From Celeribacter persicus (GTDB lineage: Bacteria > Pseudomonadota > Alphaproteobacteria > Rhodobacterales > Rhodobacteraceae), in the NCBI RefSeq assembly GCF_003050785.1, contig NZ_QAOH01000001.1, positions 248,001 to 312,000 on the forward strand: a stretch of 64,000 nucleotides of DNA. The letters are read 5' to 3'. This document shows, piece after piece, positions 53,700 through 63,768 of the stretch. Position 1 is the stretch's first letter. Every line of letters starts with the position of its first letter. The translations under genes were made by a program, and so were the position numbers. The notes under the pieces were generated by a model. It did not search any database and had not been told where the DNA came from. It saw only the letters and a list, made by a program, of their open reading frames with translations.

Positions 53700-55352
53700 T
53701 CATTCCTTCGCGATCAGATAAACCAGCATCATCGGATCGCGCAACGGCGGGCGCAGTTTCAGCCCCGCCGCCTCGACCGCAGCGAGCGCATGGCGCTCCA
53801 CGCTCGGATCGAGCGGACAGAGCGGAACAATTATGGCATCGGCATTCTCTACCCCCGGCGCACCGGAATAATACCAGGGCGCACCGCCTTTGAGCGGCGC
53901 GAAATCTCCGAGAATCCAGATTGCCGAAACAATATCGGCGACGAAGAACTGGCTCTCCGGCGGAAAATTGAACGGCGCGGCCTTCAGCCGATCCGCCATA
54001 TAACCATTCAGGACCAGATCGCCCCCCTGCAAAGCACAGCGCGGCAGGGTCTCACCCAGAAAACTCACCGGTGCGAACTCCTCGTCTTCGCTGGCGTAAG
54101 GCGCAAGTTCCGGATAGCGATCTACAAGGTTCTCTCGGGCCAGCACCATTCGGGTTCGCCGGGGCGTTACAAACAGGTCGTCAAGCTCTGCACGGCCTTC
54201 GAATTGCGGCACATGGTCCTCCGTCTTTGCCACGAGATTGCGGAAAGGGCTTGTGGCGATGTTCTGCATCGACGGCGCGATCAGGGCGAATGCCATCAAC
54301 GCCAGCGCCGAAGTGGCGTTGCGCGCATCGGAGTTGAACAAGACGCGACGCCCGCGCTCCGGTCGCTCCGCCAGAAGCAGCACGCACAACAGAATGAGCC
54401 ATTGGGGATCATTGCCGAAATTCTGGTAGGTGACATAGACAAAACCCGGCGCCAGCAACAGAAGCAAGAGGCCGACGCGGTCCCGCCCAGCCTGGCGCAA
54501 CACGATGACCGAGAGGAACAGGGTGACGGTTCCGATCAGAAAACGCGGCGCGTTCAACACTTCGACAAAGGACACGCCGGGCGCCGCACGGCTCTCCGAA
54601 CGGGTGACCGACAGGAGATCGGCAACATAGGCCGGAAAGAACTCCGTACCGTAAAACGCGACCATGGCCAGTGCGACCGACAGTCCGGTCACGAGCCCCG
54701 CGAGCAAGCTGCGCCAAGCCCCGCGAAGCATAAAGCCAAGCGCCACGGGCAACACAAACCCCACGAAATAGGTCGGCTTGATCAGCGCCATAAACGCCAG
54801 CATCGCCCCCGCGATCACCCCATCGAGCAGCGGAGCCTTACTCTCGCTCCGCTCCGGCAGCACCGCCAACAGAATTGCGATGAAGGCCGCCACCCAAGCC
54901 CAGCGGTTGTAATACATCGAGACGGAAATCGCGGTCGCGTTCTCGCCATGGACCAGACCGAGGACCATCACCATCGCCACCGCGCCAAATCCCCAGGCGG
55001 CAAGCCCGGACAGCCGCGAAAGCGCCACGCGTGCGACCGGCGGAGCAAACAGCACGGCGATCAGAATTTGCGCCGCGATGAAGGCCTGTCCGATGCCCAA
55101 CCCCATGTTCATCATCCACCGGATCGGCAGAAAGGCGAAAATGCCGATCGGGGTCGAAAAATCCAGATGCGGCACCAGCCCCAACCCCATGCGCAACAAA
55201 ATATCGACCATATGCGCGGCATCGCCCTCATGCATGTCGAGATAAAGCCCACCTTCCGCAAGCCCCACCCCGCCCAGGACAAGGATCAAAACCGCGAGAA
55301 ATACGGTGTATTTTGCCGGAGAAATTCGGCCCATCTGCACTGCCTCGTTCAT
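53700..55352 (-). CDS. polytopic membrane protein, GT-C glycosyltransferase-like
   Basis: A 550-residue membrane protein with about 10-12 hydrophobic helices in the first ~380 residues, then a soluble C-terminal domain (about 390-545). The first loop carries acidic residues after helix 1 (LYLDMHEGDAAHMVD), as in GT-C fold glycosyltransferases that use polyprenyl-phosphate sugars. No family is certain. It lies opposite and convergent to the Tad locus and divergent from the AAA ATPase gene; a link to sugar transfer onto pilin or cell surface is only inferred. Confidence 0.72.
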   Translation of the reverse strand: MNEAVQMGRISPAKYTVFLAVLILVLGGVGLAEGGLYLDMHEGDAAHMVDILLRMGLGLVPHLDFSTPIGIFAFLPIRWMMNMGLGIGQAFIAAQILIAVLFAPPVARVALSRLSGLAAWGFGAVAMVMVLGLVHGENATAISVSMYYNRWAWVAAFIAILLAVLPERSESKAPLLDGVIAGAMLAFMALIKPTYFVGFVLPVALGFMLRGAWRSLLAGLVTGLSVALAMVAFYGTEFFPAYVADLLSVTRSESRAAPGVSFVEVLNAPRFLIGTVTLFLSVIVLRQAGRDRVGLLLLLLAPGFVYVTYQNFGNDPQWLILLCVLLLAERPERGRRVLFNSDARNATSALALMAFALIAPSMQNIATSPFRNLVAKTEDHVPQFEGRAELDDLFVTPRRTRMVLARENLVDRYPELAPYASEDEEFAPVSFLGETLPRCALQGGDLVLNGYMADRLKAAPFNFPPESQFFVADIVSAIWILGDFAPLKGGAPWYYSGAPGVENADAIIVPLCPLDPSVERHALAAVEAAGLKLRPPLRDPMMLVYLIAKE

Positions 55353-55498
55353 TTTTGCGAAAGGTTATGGCCAAACACTCCACATTGCAAAGCTGTGTGC
55401 GCACAACGGCGTGAAAATCTTGGCTTTGTCCGTCAGTCTCCGTACACTCCCGGCAAAAGTACAAGCCGTCGAACAGGCAGAACAGAGGGCCAGCAGTT

Positions 55499-56815
55499 AT
55501 GACCATGATGGATCCGACACCGAACGTGATCGCACCCGTCGCACCGAAACGCGCCGAGGAAACCGGTTTGTCTCCTGTGATGATGCGCGACATCGTGTTG
55601 AAAACCATGTTCCGCACCAATCTCGAACAGGTCTCGCGCCTGTCCGCCGCGCTCTGCCTGCCGGTGTCGATCACCCAGGATCTGGTGGACCGCGCCCGCG
55701 AACAGGGGCTTATCGAAGCGACCGGCACGATGCATGCAGGTGCGGGCTCCGAAATGGGCTTTCGCCTCTCCGACGGTGGCAAGGCACGCGCCCTCGATGC
55801 GCTCAGCCAGTCGGAATATTACGGTGCCATGCCAGTCCCGCTGGAAATCTATGCCGAACAGGTGCAACGCCAGTCGGTGCGCAACATGAAAGTGACGCGC
55901 GAGGCGCTTTTGGCGGCCATGGGGCATCTGATCCTGCCGCCCAACCTTCTCGACCAGCTTGGACCGGCGGTCGGTGCAGGGCGCTCGATCCTGATGTACG
56001 GGCCGCCGGGGAACGGCAAATCCTCGATCTCCAACGGCATTCGCGACGCGCTCGGCGATCTGATCTATGTGCCGCGCGCGATCGAATACAACGGATCGGT
56101 GATCACGGTTTACGACCCGCTGATGCATGTCAAACGCGAGGATGCCGAGGACGATCCCAATGCACTCAGAAAGACCGCGAACCGGTTCGACCGGCGCTAT
56201 GTGCGGTGCGAACGGCCCTCTGTGGTCACCGGCGGTGAACTGTCGCTCTCCATGCTCGATCTGGTGTACAACCCGACCGCGCGGACCTATCAGGCCCCCT
56301 TGCAGCTCAAATCCACCGGCGGGATTTTCATCGTCGACGACCTTGGCCGTCAGGAAGAACCGCCGCAAAAACTCGTCAACCGCTGGATCGTGCCGCTTGA
56401 GGAAAGCAAGGATATTCTGGCACTCCAGTCGGGTGAGAAATTCGAAGTGCCTTTTGACACGCTGGTGATTTTCTCGACCAACTTCCACCCGAACAAGATC
56501 TTCGACACCGCCGCGCTGCGCCGGATTTTCTACAAGATCAAAATCGACGGGCCGGATCAGGCGGGCTTCCTCAAAATCTTCGCCATGGTCGCGCGCAAGA
56601 AGAAAATACCGCTGAACGAAGAGGCACTGGTCTATCTCCTCAAGGAAAAATATCCGACCATCGACAATGTCTACGCCAACTATCAACCGGTCTTCCTGAT
56701 CGACCAGATGATTTCGATCTGCGAATTCGAAGGCATCCCCTATCAAATGACGCCGGAACTGGTGGAACGGGCTTGGGCGAACATGTTCGTCGAGGAGAGC
56801 GAATTCGCGCACTAG
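55499..56815 (+). CDS. AAA family ATPase with N-terminal winged helix
   Basis: A 438-residue soluble protein. The first ~100 residues look like a winged-helix domain (VSITQDLVDRAREQGLIEAT; GFRLSDGGKARALDAL). An AAA-type ATPase follows with Walker A GPPGNGKS (168-175), Walker B GIFIVDDL (about 275-282) and sensor STN (VIFSTNFHP). Similar ATPases are often found near Tad loci in Alphaproteobacteria, but their role is not settled. Most of the intergenic gap of 146 bases on its 5' side is shared with the divergent membrane protein gene. Confidence 0.82.
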   Translation: MTMMDPTPNVIAPVAPKRAEETGLSPVMMRDIVLKTMFRTNLEQVSRLSAALCLPVSITQDLVDRAREQGLIEATGTMHAGAGSEMGFRLSDGGKARALDALSQSEYYGAMPVPLEIYAEQVQRQSVRNMKVTREALLAAMGHLILPPNLLDQLGPAVGAGRSILMYGPPGNGKSSISNGIRDALGDLIYVPRAIEYNGSVITVYDPLMHVKREDAEDDPNALRKTANRFDRRYVRCERPSVVTGGELSLSMLDLVYNPTARTYQAPLQLKSTGGIFIVDDLGRQEEPPQKLVNRWIVPLEESKDILALQSGEKFEVPFDTLVIFSTNFHPNKIFDTAALRRIFYKIKIDGPDQAGFLKIFAMVARKKKIPLNEEALVYLLKEKYPTIDNVYANYQPVFLIDQMISICEFEGIPYQMTPELVERAWANMFVEESEFAH

Positions 56816-56855
56816 AATTTTTGAGTATTTGAGCCATCAGAAAACCCTCAGCACA

Positions 56856-56879
56856 GCAAAAGAGGCCCCGCAGGGCCTC
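56856..56879 (-). terminator. terminator after folD
   Basis: On the leftward strand GAGGCCC pairs with GGGCCTC across four bases and is followed by TTTT. It lies 29 bases past the folD stop codon. Confidence 0.85.
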
Positions 56880-56907
56880 CGAGCACGTCACAGGATGGGG
56901 GCTTTGC

Positions 56908-57810
56908 TCAGGCCGTCAGCCCCTCCGGCTCGGCCAGTCCGTGTTTGCGGCAACAGGCCGTGAGCGTATTGGCCAAGAGGCAAGCGATGGTCATCGGGCC
57001 GACACCGCCCGGCACCGGGGTAATCGCGCCAGCAACCTCTTTTGCCACCGCGAAATCCACGTCGCCCACAAGGCGGGTCTTGCCCTCGCCTTTCTCCGGC
57101 GCCGGAATGCGGTTGATGCCCACGTCGATTACTGTCGCACCGGGCTTGATCCAGTCACCCTGCACGAAATTCGGGCGGCCCACAGCGGCCACGACGATAT
57201 CGGCGCGTTTCACCACTTCCGGCAGGTCCTTCGTCCGACTGTGCGCGATGGTCACGGTGCAGCTGTCGCCCAGGAGAAGCTGTGCCATCGGTTTGCCGAC
57301 GATATTGGACCGACCGATCACCACCGCGTCCTTGCCCGACAGATCGCCCAGATGGTCCCGCAGCATCATGAGACACCCAAGCGGCGTACAGGGCACCATG
57401 CTCTTCTGCCCGGTGCCCAGCAGCCCGACATTCGAGATATGGAAGCCATCCACATCCTTTTCCGGATCAATCGCGTTGATCACAAGGCTTTCGTTGAGAT
57501 GCTTCGGCAGCGGCAATTGCACGAGGATGCCATGCACATCCTTGTCGGCATTCAGTTGTTCGATAAGTGCAAGAAGATCGGCCTCAGACGTGTCCGCAGG
57601 CAATTTATGCTCGTAGGAGTGCATGCCGACCTCAACCGTCTGCTTACCCTTGGAGCGCACATAGACCTCAGAGGCCGGATCGTCGCCGACCAGCACCACG
57701 GCAAGACCGGGGGTCACGCCCTGCGCTTCCTTGATCCGTGCCACATGGGTCGCGACTTTCTCTCGCACGCTGGCCGCAAAGGCCTTCCCGTCGATCAGAT
57801 GTGCTGTCAT
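56908..57810 (-). CDS. folD: bifunctional methylenetetrahydrofolate dehydrogenase/cyclohydrolase
   Basis: Interconverts 5,10-methylene- and 10-formyl-tetrahydrofolate. The 300-residue enzyme has [20 protein letters not shown] (catalytic Lys region), [22 protein letters not shown] and the NADP site [15 protein letters not shown], with [10 protein letters not shown] at the end. The ATG at 57810 has AAGGAG upstream. The chorismate mutase gene ends ten bases before, so the two are one operon. Confidence 0.96.
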   Translation of the reverse strand: MTAHLIDGKAFAASVREKVATHVARIKEAQGVTPGLAVVLVGDDPASEVYVRSKGKQTVEVGMHSYEHKLPADTSEADLLALIEQLNADKDVHGILVQLPLPKHLNESLVINAIDPEKDVDGFHISNVGLLGTGQKSMVPCTPLGCLMMLRDHLGDLSGKDAVVIGRSNIVGKPMAQLLLGDSCTVTIAHSRTKDLPEVVKRADIVVAAVGRPNFVQGDWIKPGATVIDVGINRIPAPEKGEGKTRLVGDVDFAVAKEVAGAITPVPGGVGPMTIACLLANTLTACCRKHGLAEPEGLTA

Positions 57811-57820
57811 GTCCTGCTCC

Positions 57821-58126
57821 TTACCTGTCCCGCCCGAGTACGCGCTCTTCGCGGGCAATCATGTCTTCGATCATCAGCGCCCACATCTGGCGCGCGAGCA
57901 CCGGATCGAAACCGCTTTGACGCGCCCGTGTTTCCACTTTGTCGAGCACATCGTGCACCCGCGTCTCGATCCGCGCCGGAAGTCCCTCGCCCGGTTTGAT
58001 CTCGGCCGCCCGGTCGATATGCGCCTGACGCACCGCCAGAAGGTCGACAAGCTCACGGTCGAGCCTATCGATCTGATCGCGCAACTCGGCCATCGTGTCG
58101 ATGTCTTTCGGTGATTTCAGCGTCAT
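57821..58126 (-). CDS. chorismate mutase, AroQ type
   Basis: A 101-residue all-helical enzyme that converts chorismate to prephenate for Phe/Tyr synthesis. [20 protein letters not shown] is the N-terminal AroQ helix with its catalytic Arg region, followed by [12 protein letters not shown] and the [15 protein letters not shown] helix. The second ATG is used because GAAGGG then has normal spacing. No signal peptide is present, so it is cytoplasmic. Confidence 0.92.
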   Translation of the reverse strand: MTLKSPKDIDTMAELRDQIDRLDRELVDLLAVRQAHIDRAAEIKPGEGLPARIETRVHDVLDKVETRARQSGFDPVLARQMWALMIEDMIAREERVLGRDR

Positions 58127-58188
58127 GACCATCCCTTCTGGCGGGCCTTTTTCGAACGCTGTAACACGCCCGCACGCGCGGGGAAAGA

Positions 58189-58962
58189 TCAGGCCTTATG
58201 CAGCGTCACGAAGAGCCGTTTGAACGGGAACCACGCACGGCCCTGACGGTCGATCGGATAGGCCGCGTTCAGCTCCGTGTCATAGGCGTCGAGATAGGCC
58301 TCCAACCGCCCCGCCGCCTCGAAATGTTCGAGATAGGGGCGCAGGTAAGTGGCCTGGGTGAAATGGCGGACGGGATGACCGAAGGGGGCTTTGACCTCCT
58401 GCATATATTCGGTCATCCAGACCCGGACCTCGCCAAAAGGTTCCAGAATACTGACATAGCTGCGCGGCGGCAGGACATTGGAGTTGGCATCCGTATCGGG
58501 GAAAGCCTGCCGATCCAGACGGCTCGCCACCTCACGGGCGAGCACATGGGAGGGTGCATCGTGCTGGCTCGGCACCTGCATGGCGAACCAGCCGCCGGGG
58601 GCCAGAAATTGCATCAGATGCGGCAGGACCGTGCGGTGATCCGGCACCCAGTTGAGCGCCGCGTTGGTGAAGATCAGCGCCAAATCGAGGCCGAGATCAT
58701 GGGTTGCAATGTCGCCGCTGTGCACTTCGGTATAAACGCCCGTAGCCTCCGCCGCTTCGCGCATCGCCTGCGATTGTTCCAGCCCGTAAAGCGCATGATC
58801 CGGGAAGCGGTCCGCCAAAAGCCCACCGACACCACCCGAACCGCAGCCCAGATCCATGACGGCCCCATCGGGAATCTCACCGACGGCGGCAAGCAGATCA
58901 CGGGCAGGCAGCAATCGCAGATCATAATACTGCGCGTATTTCGTGGGGCTCCAGTCGCTCAT
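58189..58962 (-). CDS. tam: trans-aconitate 2-methyltransferase-like
   Basis: A 257-residue SAM-dependent methyltransferase. It starts MSDWSPTKYAQYYDLRLLPA, and the SAM site is VMDLGCGSGGVGGLL; IFTNAALNWVPDH and QVPSQHDAPSH are typical of Tam, which methylates trans-aconitate formed from a citric-acid-cycle intermediate. GAGGAGGAG lies before the ATG at 58962. It ends 62 bases upstream of the chorismate mutase gene. Confidence 0.88.
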   Translation of the reverse strand: MSDWSPTKYAQYYDLRLLPARDLLAAVGEIPDGAVMDLGCGSGGVGGLLADRFPDHALYGLEQSQAMREAAEATGVYTEVHSGDIATHDLGLDLALIFTNAALNWVPDHRTVLPHLMQFLAPGGWFAMQVPSQHDAPSHVLAREVASRLDRQAFPDTDANSNVLPPRSYVSILEPFGEVRVWMTEYMQEVKAPFGHPVRHFTQATYLRPYLEHFEAAGRLEAYLDAYDTELNAAYPIDRQGRAWFPFKRLFVTLHKA

Positions 58963-58978
58963 ACGCTCCTCCTCAAGC

Positions 58979-59009
58979 AAAAACCGCGCCCTGAGAGAGG
59001 CGCGGTTTT
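58979..59009 (-). terminator. terminator after ftsH
   Basis: Leftward, AAAACCGCGCC pairs with GGCGCGGTTTT around an 8-base loop and is followed by a run of Ts. The position, just past the ftsH stop, fits a strong terminator. It slightly overlaps the region upstream of tam. Confidence 0.88.
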
Positions 59010-59031
59010 CTTCCTAACAGGCTTTCAGGCC

Positions 59032-60942
59032 TCAGGCCATGGGTTCGGGTTCCATGCCGCTATCGGACTTCGGCTTTTTCTTGGTCTTCGGGATGGCCGT
59101 CACCGAAGCCTCACCGGAACCGCCAGAGCCGCCCTCGTCCTCGCCCGCCTGCGGCGGCAGACCGGCGATCACACGTTTGATCTCTTCACCGGTGAGGGTT
59201 TCGTATTCCAGCAGCCCTTGCGCCAGACGCTCCCACTCTTCCTCGTATTCCGAGATAATGCGGTACGCCTCGGCATAGCCCTCGTCGATGAAGCGTTTCA
59301 CCTCTTCCTCGATCAGTTCCTTGGTATGGGCCGACACGGAAAGACCCGTGGTGTTGCCCTGATAGCCCTCGGCGGCCTCGGCGTAGTCAATGTTGCCGAC
59401 CTTGTCGGACATGCCGTAGCGCATCACCATGGCACGCGCGAGTTGGCTCGCCTGCTGGATATCGCCTACGGGGCCGGAGGACACTTCTTCCTCGCCGTAT
59501 TTGAAGACTTCGGCTGCCTTGCCGGCCATGGTCATGGCGATCCGCTGACGCGCCTCGTCCTTGAACATCTGGAGCTTGTCCATCTCCGGCAGGCTCATCA
59601 CCATCCCAAGCGCACCACCGCGCGGGATGATCGTAGCTTTGTAGACCGGATCGCATTTCGGCAGTTTCAGACCGACGATGGCGTGACCGGCTTCGTGATA
59701 AGCGGTCTTTTCCTTTTGCTCGTCGGTCAGAACCATGGAGCGGCGCTCCGCGCCCATCATCACCTTGTCCTTGGCCTGTTCGAAATCTTCCATCGTCACC
59801 TGACGACGTCCGACACGGGCGGCCATGAGCGCAGCCTCGTTCACGAGGTTGGCGAGATCGGCACCGGAGAAACCGGGCGTGCCGCGCGCGATGATGCGCA
59901 GGTCCACATCGGGGCCGAGCGGCACTTTGCGGGCGTGGACGTTGAGGATCTTCTCGCGGCCCTTGATATCCGGGTTCGGCACGGTGATCTGGCGGTCGAA
60001 ACGACCGGGACGCAACAGCGCCGGGTCGAGCACATCACGACGGTTGGTCGCGGCGATGATGATCACGCCTTCGTTCGATTCAAACCCGTCCATCTCGACA
60101 AGCAACTGGTTGAGCGTTTGTTCGCGCTCGTCGTTGCCGCCGCCATAACCCGCGCCACGATGGCGACCCACGGCGTCGATCTCGTCGATGAAAACGATAC
60201 AGGGCGCGTTCTTTTTCGCCTGCTCGAACATGTCACGCACACGGCTCGCGCCGACACCCACGAACATCTCGACAAAGTCGGAGCCGGAAATGGTGAAGAA
60301 CGGCACGCCCGCCTCGCCCGCAATGGCCCGCGCCAGAAGCGTCTTACCGGTGCCCGGAGGACCGACCAGAAGCGCGCCTTTCGGAATCTTGCCACCAAGG
60401 GCCGAGAATTTCTGCGGATTGCGCAGGAATTCGACGATCTCTTCAAGCTCTTCCTTGGCCTCGTCAATGCCCGCGACATCGTCAAAGGTCACGCGACCCT
60501 GTTTTTCGGTCAAAAGTTTCGCCCGCGATTTGCCAAAGCCCATCGCACCGCCTTTACCGCCACCCTGCATCCGGTTCATGAAATAGATCCACACCCCGAT
60601 GATCAGGAAGATCGGCAGGAAGGACAGGATGAACGGCATGATACCGCTTTCTTCCTGCGGCTTACCTTCGACCGTCACATCCTTGGCCAGAAGCTCGGAC
60701 ACGAGATTCTCGTCACCCGGGTTGATCGTATATTTGCGCCGGTTGTCCGCCCCGGTGAAATAAACCTTCTCGCCGTCGATATCGACAGAGGTCACGGTGC
60801 CATCGTCCACTTTCGACATGAATTCGGAATAGGGGACGACTTCCGACGACATGCTCGACTGATTGCCGCCCAGCACCTGAAACAGGGCCAGAACCAGCAT
60901 CAAGAGCACGAGCCAGAAGGCAAGATTGCGTGCATTGCCCAA
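59032..60942 (-). CDS. ftsH: ATP-dependent zinc metalloprotease FtsH
   Basis: Membrane-anchored AAA protease that removes damaged membrane and regulatory proteins. The 636-residue product has two N-terminal helices (about 6-24 and 103-122) flanking a periplasmic domain, Walker A GPPGTGKT (194-201), Walker [14 protein letters not shown], and the zinc motif HEAGH (416-420). The Gly/Ser/Glu-rich C-terminal tail is typical. It follows tilS. Confidence 0.97.
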   Translation of the reverse strand: MGNARNLAFWLVLLMLVLALFQVLGGNQSSMSSEVVPYSEFMSKVDDGTVTSVDIDGEKVYFTGADNRRKYTINPGDENLVSELLAKDVTVEGKPQEESGIMPFILSFLPIFLIIGVWIYFMNRMQGGGKGGAMGFGKSRAKLLTEKQGRVTFDDVAGIDEAKEELEEIVEFLRNPQKFSALGGKIPKGALLVGPPGTGKTLLARAIAGEAGVPFFTISGSDFVEMFVGVGASRVRDMFEQAKKNAPCIVFIDEIDAVGRHRGAGYGGGNDEREQTLNQLLVEMDGFESNEGVIIIAATNRRDVLDPALLRPGRFDRQITVPNPDIKGREKILNVHARKVPLGPDVDLRIIARGTPGFSGADLANLVNEAALMAARVGRRQVTMEDFEQAKDKVMMGAERRSMVLTDEQKEKTAYHEAGHAIVGLKLPKCDPVYKATIIPRGGALGMVMSLPEMDKLQMFKDEARQRIAMTMAGKAAEVFKYGEEEVSSGPVGDIQQASQLARAMVMRYGMSDKVGNIDYAEAAEGYQGNTTGLSVSAHTKELIEEEVKRFIDEGYAEAYRIISEYEEEWERLAQGLLEYETLTGEEIKRVIAGLPPQAGEDEGGSGGSGEASVTAIPKTKKKPKSDSGMEPEPMA

Positions 60943-61027
60943 AGGGGATCTCCTTGAATGATCTTAAACGCACGATCAAAGACGCGCGCGCGGGTTTCTC
61001 CTTAAAATAGGCATGAACGGCTCAAGT

Positions 61028-62287
61028 TCAATGCGATAAAAGCGCGGTGTGAAAACCGCCTTTCGGATGAATGAGCCGTGCGGTCGCCGGTCCGTGACCT
61101 GCCAGAGGCGCGGAGATCAGCGTATTGCCCTCGAACAGGGCCGGAGAGGCGATGAGACTTTCACGCGGAGGCGCATCTTCCGGACGTTCGCCCAGTTGCA
61201 ACAACCCGTCTTCCCCCAGTGCGCGCACGACATAGTCTTGGTTTTCAATACCTTCCACGACCCAACGCCCGTCCCATAGCGCCCCCGGCAAAGCCACAGT
61301 CCCGGCCACGGCGGCATGTTCACGGGTCAGTCGAAAGCTCCCCTTACCTCCCAGAAGCCGCACACCGTGCAACGTTGCGTCGCGTCCGCGCATCATGGCG
61401 GAGAGAAACTCCTGCAACTTCATGCCGCGTGGGCCGTAATCCGCCGAGGAAATCCAGCGCAGCGCCGCATCCACCAGACGCCGGTTCACCTCCGGTGCGC
61501 CCTCGGCAAAACGGCGACGGTCGATGATCAGATCGCCACGGTCCTCCCGGACGCAATCGAGCGCATGGTCATGAGTCGCGAAATCGAGCGCCGAGCGCAC
61601 CTGCGACAAGTGATCCATCACCCGGCCGACAACATGCGCGTCGATACCAAGTTTCGTGAGTTCTTCCATGGCGCGCCGCGCCTTTACCCGCTCATAGGCT
61701 TCATCGTCATTCGACGGATCATCCACCCAAGGCTCATGCAGCTCCCGAAGATATTGTCTGAGCTCGAACCGTTCCTGCATCAGCAAAGGCCGCACCCAGG
61801 TAATCCCGTCCGACACCCGCCGCCGCTGCATCCCCGTCAGCCCGTCGATGCCGGAGGCGCGCGCGAGCCGCATGAAGAACGTCTCCGCCTGATCATCGGC
61901 GGTATGCGCAAGCGCGATGGTGGAAATCCCCTGCCCCTTCGCCCAGTCCGCCATAAGGCGATAACGGGCACGCCGCGCGGCGTCCTGAATATTGCCGGTG
62001 GCGTTTTGCCCGGCCCAGTTCAGCGTGGTGTGTTTGATGCGGAGCCGTTCGGAGACCTCCGCCACGAACCGCGCTTCTGCGGCGGCTTCCGGACGCAGCC
62101 CGTGGTTTACCGTGACCGCCTGAAGACGCACCTTTTCCTCGCGCGCCCACTCCGCCAGAAGATGCAGCAAAGCCATGCTGTCGCCGCCGCCGGAGACCGC
62201 GACAGCCAGATGATCGGGTTTCTCGAAGGCAAAGGCGGTGGCCACGAAATGGCGCAACATCGCCCGGTTCGTCTCCACCCCGGTCAT
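61028..62287 (-). CDS. tilS: tRNA(Ile)-lysidine synthase
   Basis: Modifies C34 of the tRNA(Ile) CAU anticodon with lysine, which changes its decoding from AUG to AUA. The 419-residue protein has the PP-loop SGGGDS (32-37), TALAHTADDQAETFFMRL-like helix and GLTGMQ. The ATG at 62287 has AAGGG upstream; the frame remains open well into cpoB, but that extension is not TilS-like. It lies four bases after the cpoB stop. Confidence 0.94.
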   Translation of the reverse strand: MTGVETNRAMLRHFVATAFAFEKPDHLAVAVSGGGDSMALLHLLAEWAREEKVRLQAVTVNHGLRPEAAAEARFVAEVSERLRIKHTTLNWAGQNATGNIQDAARRARYRLMADWAKGQGISTIALAHTADDQAETFFMRLARASGIDGLTGMQRRRVSDGITWVRPLLMQERFELRQYLRELHEPWVDDPSNDDEAYERVKARRAMEELTKLGIDAHVVGRVMDHLSQVRSALDFATHDHALDCVREDRGDLIIDRRRFAEGAPEVNRRLVDAALRWISSADYGPRGMKLQEFLSAMMRGRDATLHGVRLLGGKGSFRLTREHAAVAGTVALPGALWDGRWVVEGIENQDYVVRALGEDGLLQLGERPEDAPPRESLIASPALFEGNTLISAPLAGHGPATARLIHPKGGFHTALLSH

Positions 62288-62291
62288 GCCC

Positions 62292-63134
62292 TTACGGACA
62301 CCCGAACCCGCGCGCCTCGGTCTGGGCCTGAGAGGCTGCCGTAGAGCCAGGGAAACGGGTCCCGACCTCGCCATACATGACACAGGCCTTGTCGGTCTGA
62401 CCAAGCTTGCCCAAAGCACCCGCCAGTTTCAAAAGCGCATCGGGGGCGCGTTCGCCCTCCGGGTTACCGGAGAAACTGTCGAGATAGGCCCGCGCGGCAT
62501 TGGCCGTATCGCCCGCCGCCGTCAATGCCTCGCCCCGCATGTAATGCGCCTCGGCGGTCAGGTAACCGCCAGTGTAGGTCTGGGCAAAAGTGGCGAAGGC
62601 GTCGGCCGAAGCCTGATACTGGCCCTCGTCATAAAGCGCCTTTGCCGCATCGAAATCGCTCTGTTCGGTCATGGCGAACTCGCCGCCTCCCTCCATCGGC
62701 GGCTCGGTCCCCGGCCCCGCGACGATCATATCGGAGGCTCCCGTCGTGGCCGCTTCTCCGCCCAAAGGCGTCAGCGGCGGCAGGTTGCCGACATCGCAAC
62801 CGCTCTCAAGCTCGCAAAGCCGAAAATTCAGGTCATCGAGCTGGTTCGTACCGTCCTTGACCACACGGTCGATACGAAATTCGAGCGCTTCGAGCTTGGC
62901 CGTGAGATTGGCCAGAGCGGCCTCCATCAAATCGACCCGCTGGAGCGTATCGGCGCCCGCGAACTGGGTGTTCGGCGCGCCAGTCGTGGAGAGCTCCCGT
63001 TTGAGCTTGTTGATCTCGACGGACAGAACTGCGGCTTCCTGACGGATATCCGCCAGCGTCTGCGCATCCTGCGCCCAGAGCGCCCCTCCGACACAGGACA
63101 GAGCCAGCGCCGCGCCAAAGATCGTCGCTTTCAT
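62292..63134 (-). CDS. cpoB: Tol-Pal system protein CpoB (YbgF)
   Basis: Periplasmic protein that links PBP1B activity with Tol-Pal during septal constriction. The 280-residue protein has a signal peptide (MKATIFGAALALSCVGGALW), an N-terminal coiled coil (ADIRQEAAVLSVEINKLKRE to about residue 95) and C-terminal TPR-like repeats (YDEGQYQASADAFATFAQTY, YMRGEALTAAGDTANAA). It follows pal in the usual order. Confidence 0.94.
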   Translation of the reverse strand: MKATIFGAALALSCVGGALWAQDAQTLADIRQEAAVLSVEINKLKRELSTTGAPNTQFAGADTLQRVDLMEAALANLTAKLEALEFRIDRVVKDGTNQLDDLNFRLCELESGCDVGNLPPLTPLGGEAATTGASDMIVAGPGTEPPMEGGGEFAMTEQSDFDAAKALYDEGQYQASADAFATFAQTYTGGYLTAEAHYMRGEALTAAGDTANAARAYLDSFSGNPEGERAPDALLKLAGALGKLGQTDKACVMYGEVGTRFPGSTAASQAQTEARGFGCP

Positions 63135-63153
63135 CGCAAACTCTCCTTTTCGC

Positions 63154-63681
63154 TTACATGCCTGCGCCAGCGGCGAGCACGGTCACGGCCCGGCGGTTCT
63201 GGCTGTAGCAGCTTTCATCCGAACAGATGGCGAGCGGGCGCTCCTTGCCATAGGGGATGGTTTTCAGACGCGACGGGTTCACGCCCTGACTGATCAGGTA
63301 ATCCTGCACGGAGGCGGCGCGACGTGCGGAAAGCGCAAAGTTGTATTCGCGGGTGCCCTGTTCGTCAGCGTGGCCTTCGATGATCGCCGTATAGGCCGGA
63401 TTGTCGAGCAGCCAGCGGGACTGACCGGCGAGAATAGTGCGCGCCTCATCCGAGAGCGTCGACTGATCGACGGCGAAGAGCACGCGGTCGCCCACGGTCT
63501 GGTTGAAATAGGCGATCGAGGTCGGATCGGAAGCCGAGCCCGGGATCATGCCGTTGGCACCGGCCCCGCCGGCCCCATTGGCGTTGTTGCCAAAACGACC
63601 GGGATTGGTACAGGCTGAAAGGCCAAGGGCCGCGACCAGAAGAAGTGCGCGGGAGGCTTTGGAGGTCAGAAACTGGGACAT
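63154..63681 (-). CDS. pal: peptidoglycan-associated lipoprotein Pal
   Basis: Outer-membrane lipoprotein that binds peptidoglycan and TolB. The 175-residue product has a lipobox (LSAC), a Gly/Asn-rich linker and an OmpA-type domain with VLFAVDQSTLSDEAR, AIIEGHADEQGTREYN, LSARRAASVQDYL and YGKERPLAI. Two cysteines near the end (ICSDESCYSQNRRAV) are typical of alphaproteobacterial Pal. Confidence 0.96.
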   Translation of the reverse strand: MSQFLTSKASRALLLVAALGLSACTNPGRFGNNANGAGGAGANGMIPGSASDPTSIAYFNQTVGDRVLFAVDQSTLSDEARTILAGQSRWLLDNPAYTAIIEGHADEQGTREYNFALSARRAASVQDYLISQGVNPSRLKTIPYGKERPLAICSDESCYSQNRRAVTVLAAGAGM

Positions 63682-63768
63682 GGAAGATCCTTTGGGATGT
63701 TCGTAACTGCTCTGGGTTTGTTGGGACTATAGCAGCCTCCCCGGGGCTTGGGGAGGTGCCGGATTTCA

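Noticed and set aside
58198-60957. Long open frame of 919 codons on the forward strand opposite tam and ftsH
   Set aside because: It lies antisense to well-supported tam and ftsH genes and has a His/Arg/Gly-rich composition typical of GC-rich shadow frames.
62288-62419. Upstream extension of tilS into cpoB
   Set aside because: The extra 44 residues overlap the cpoB coding end and are not TilS-like.
63736-63756. CCTCCCC/GGGGAGG hairpin between tolB and pal as a terminator
   Set aside because: No T-run follows in the leftward direction, and it lies inside the Tol-Pal operon.
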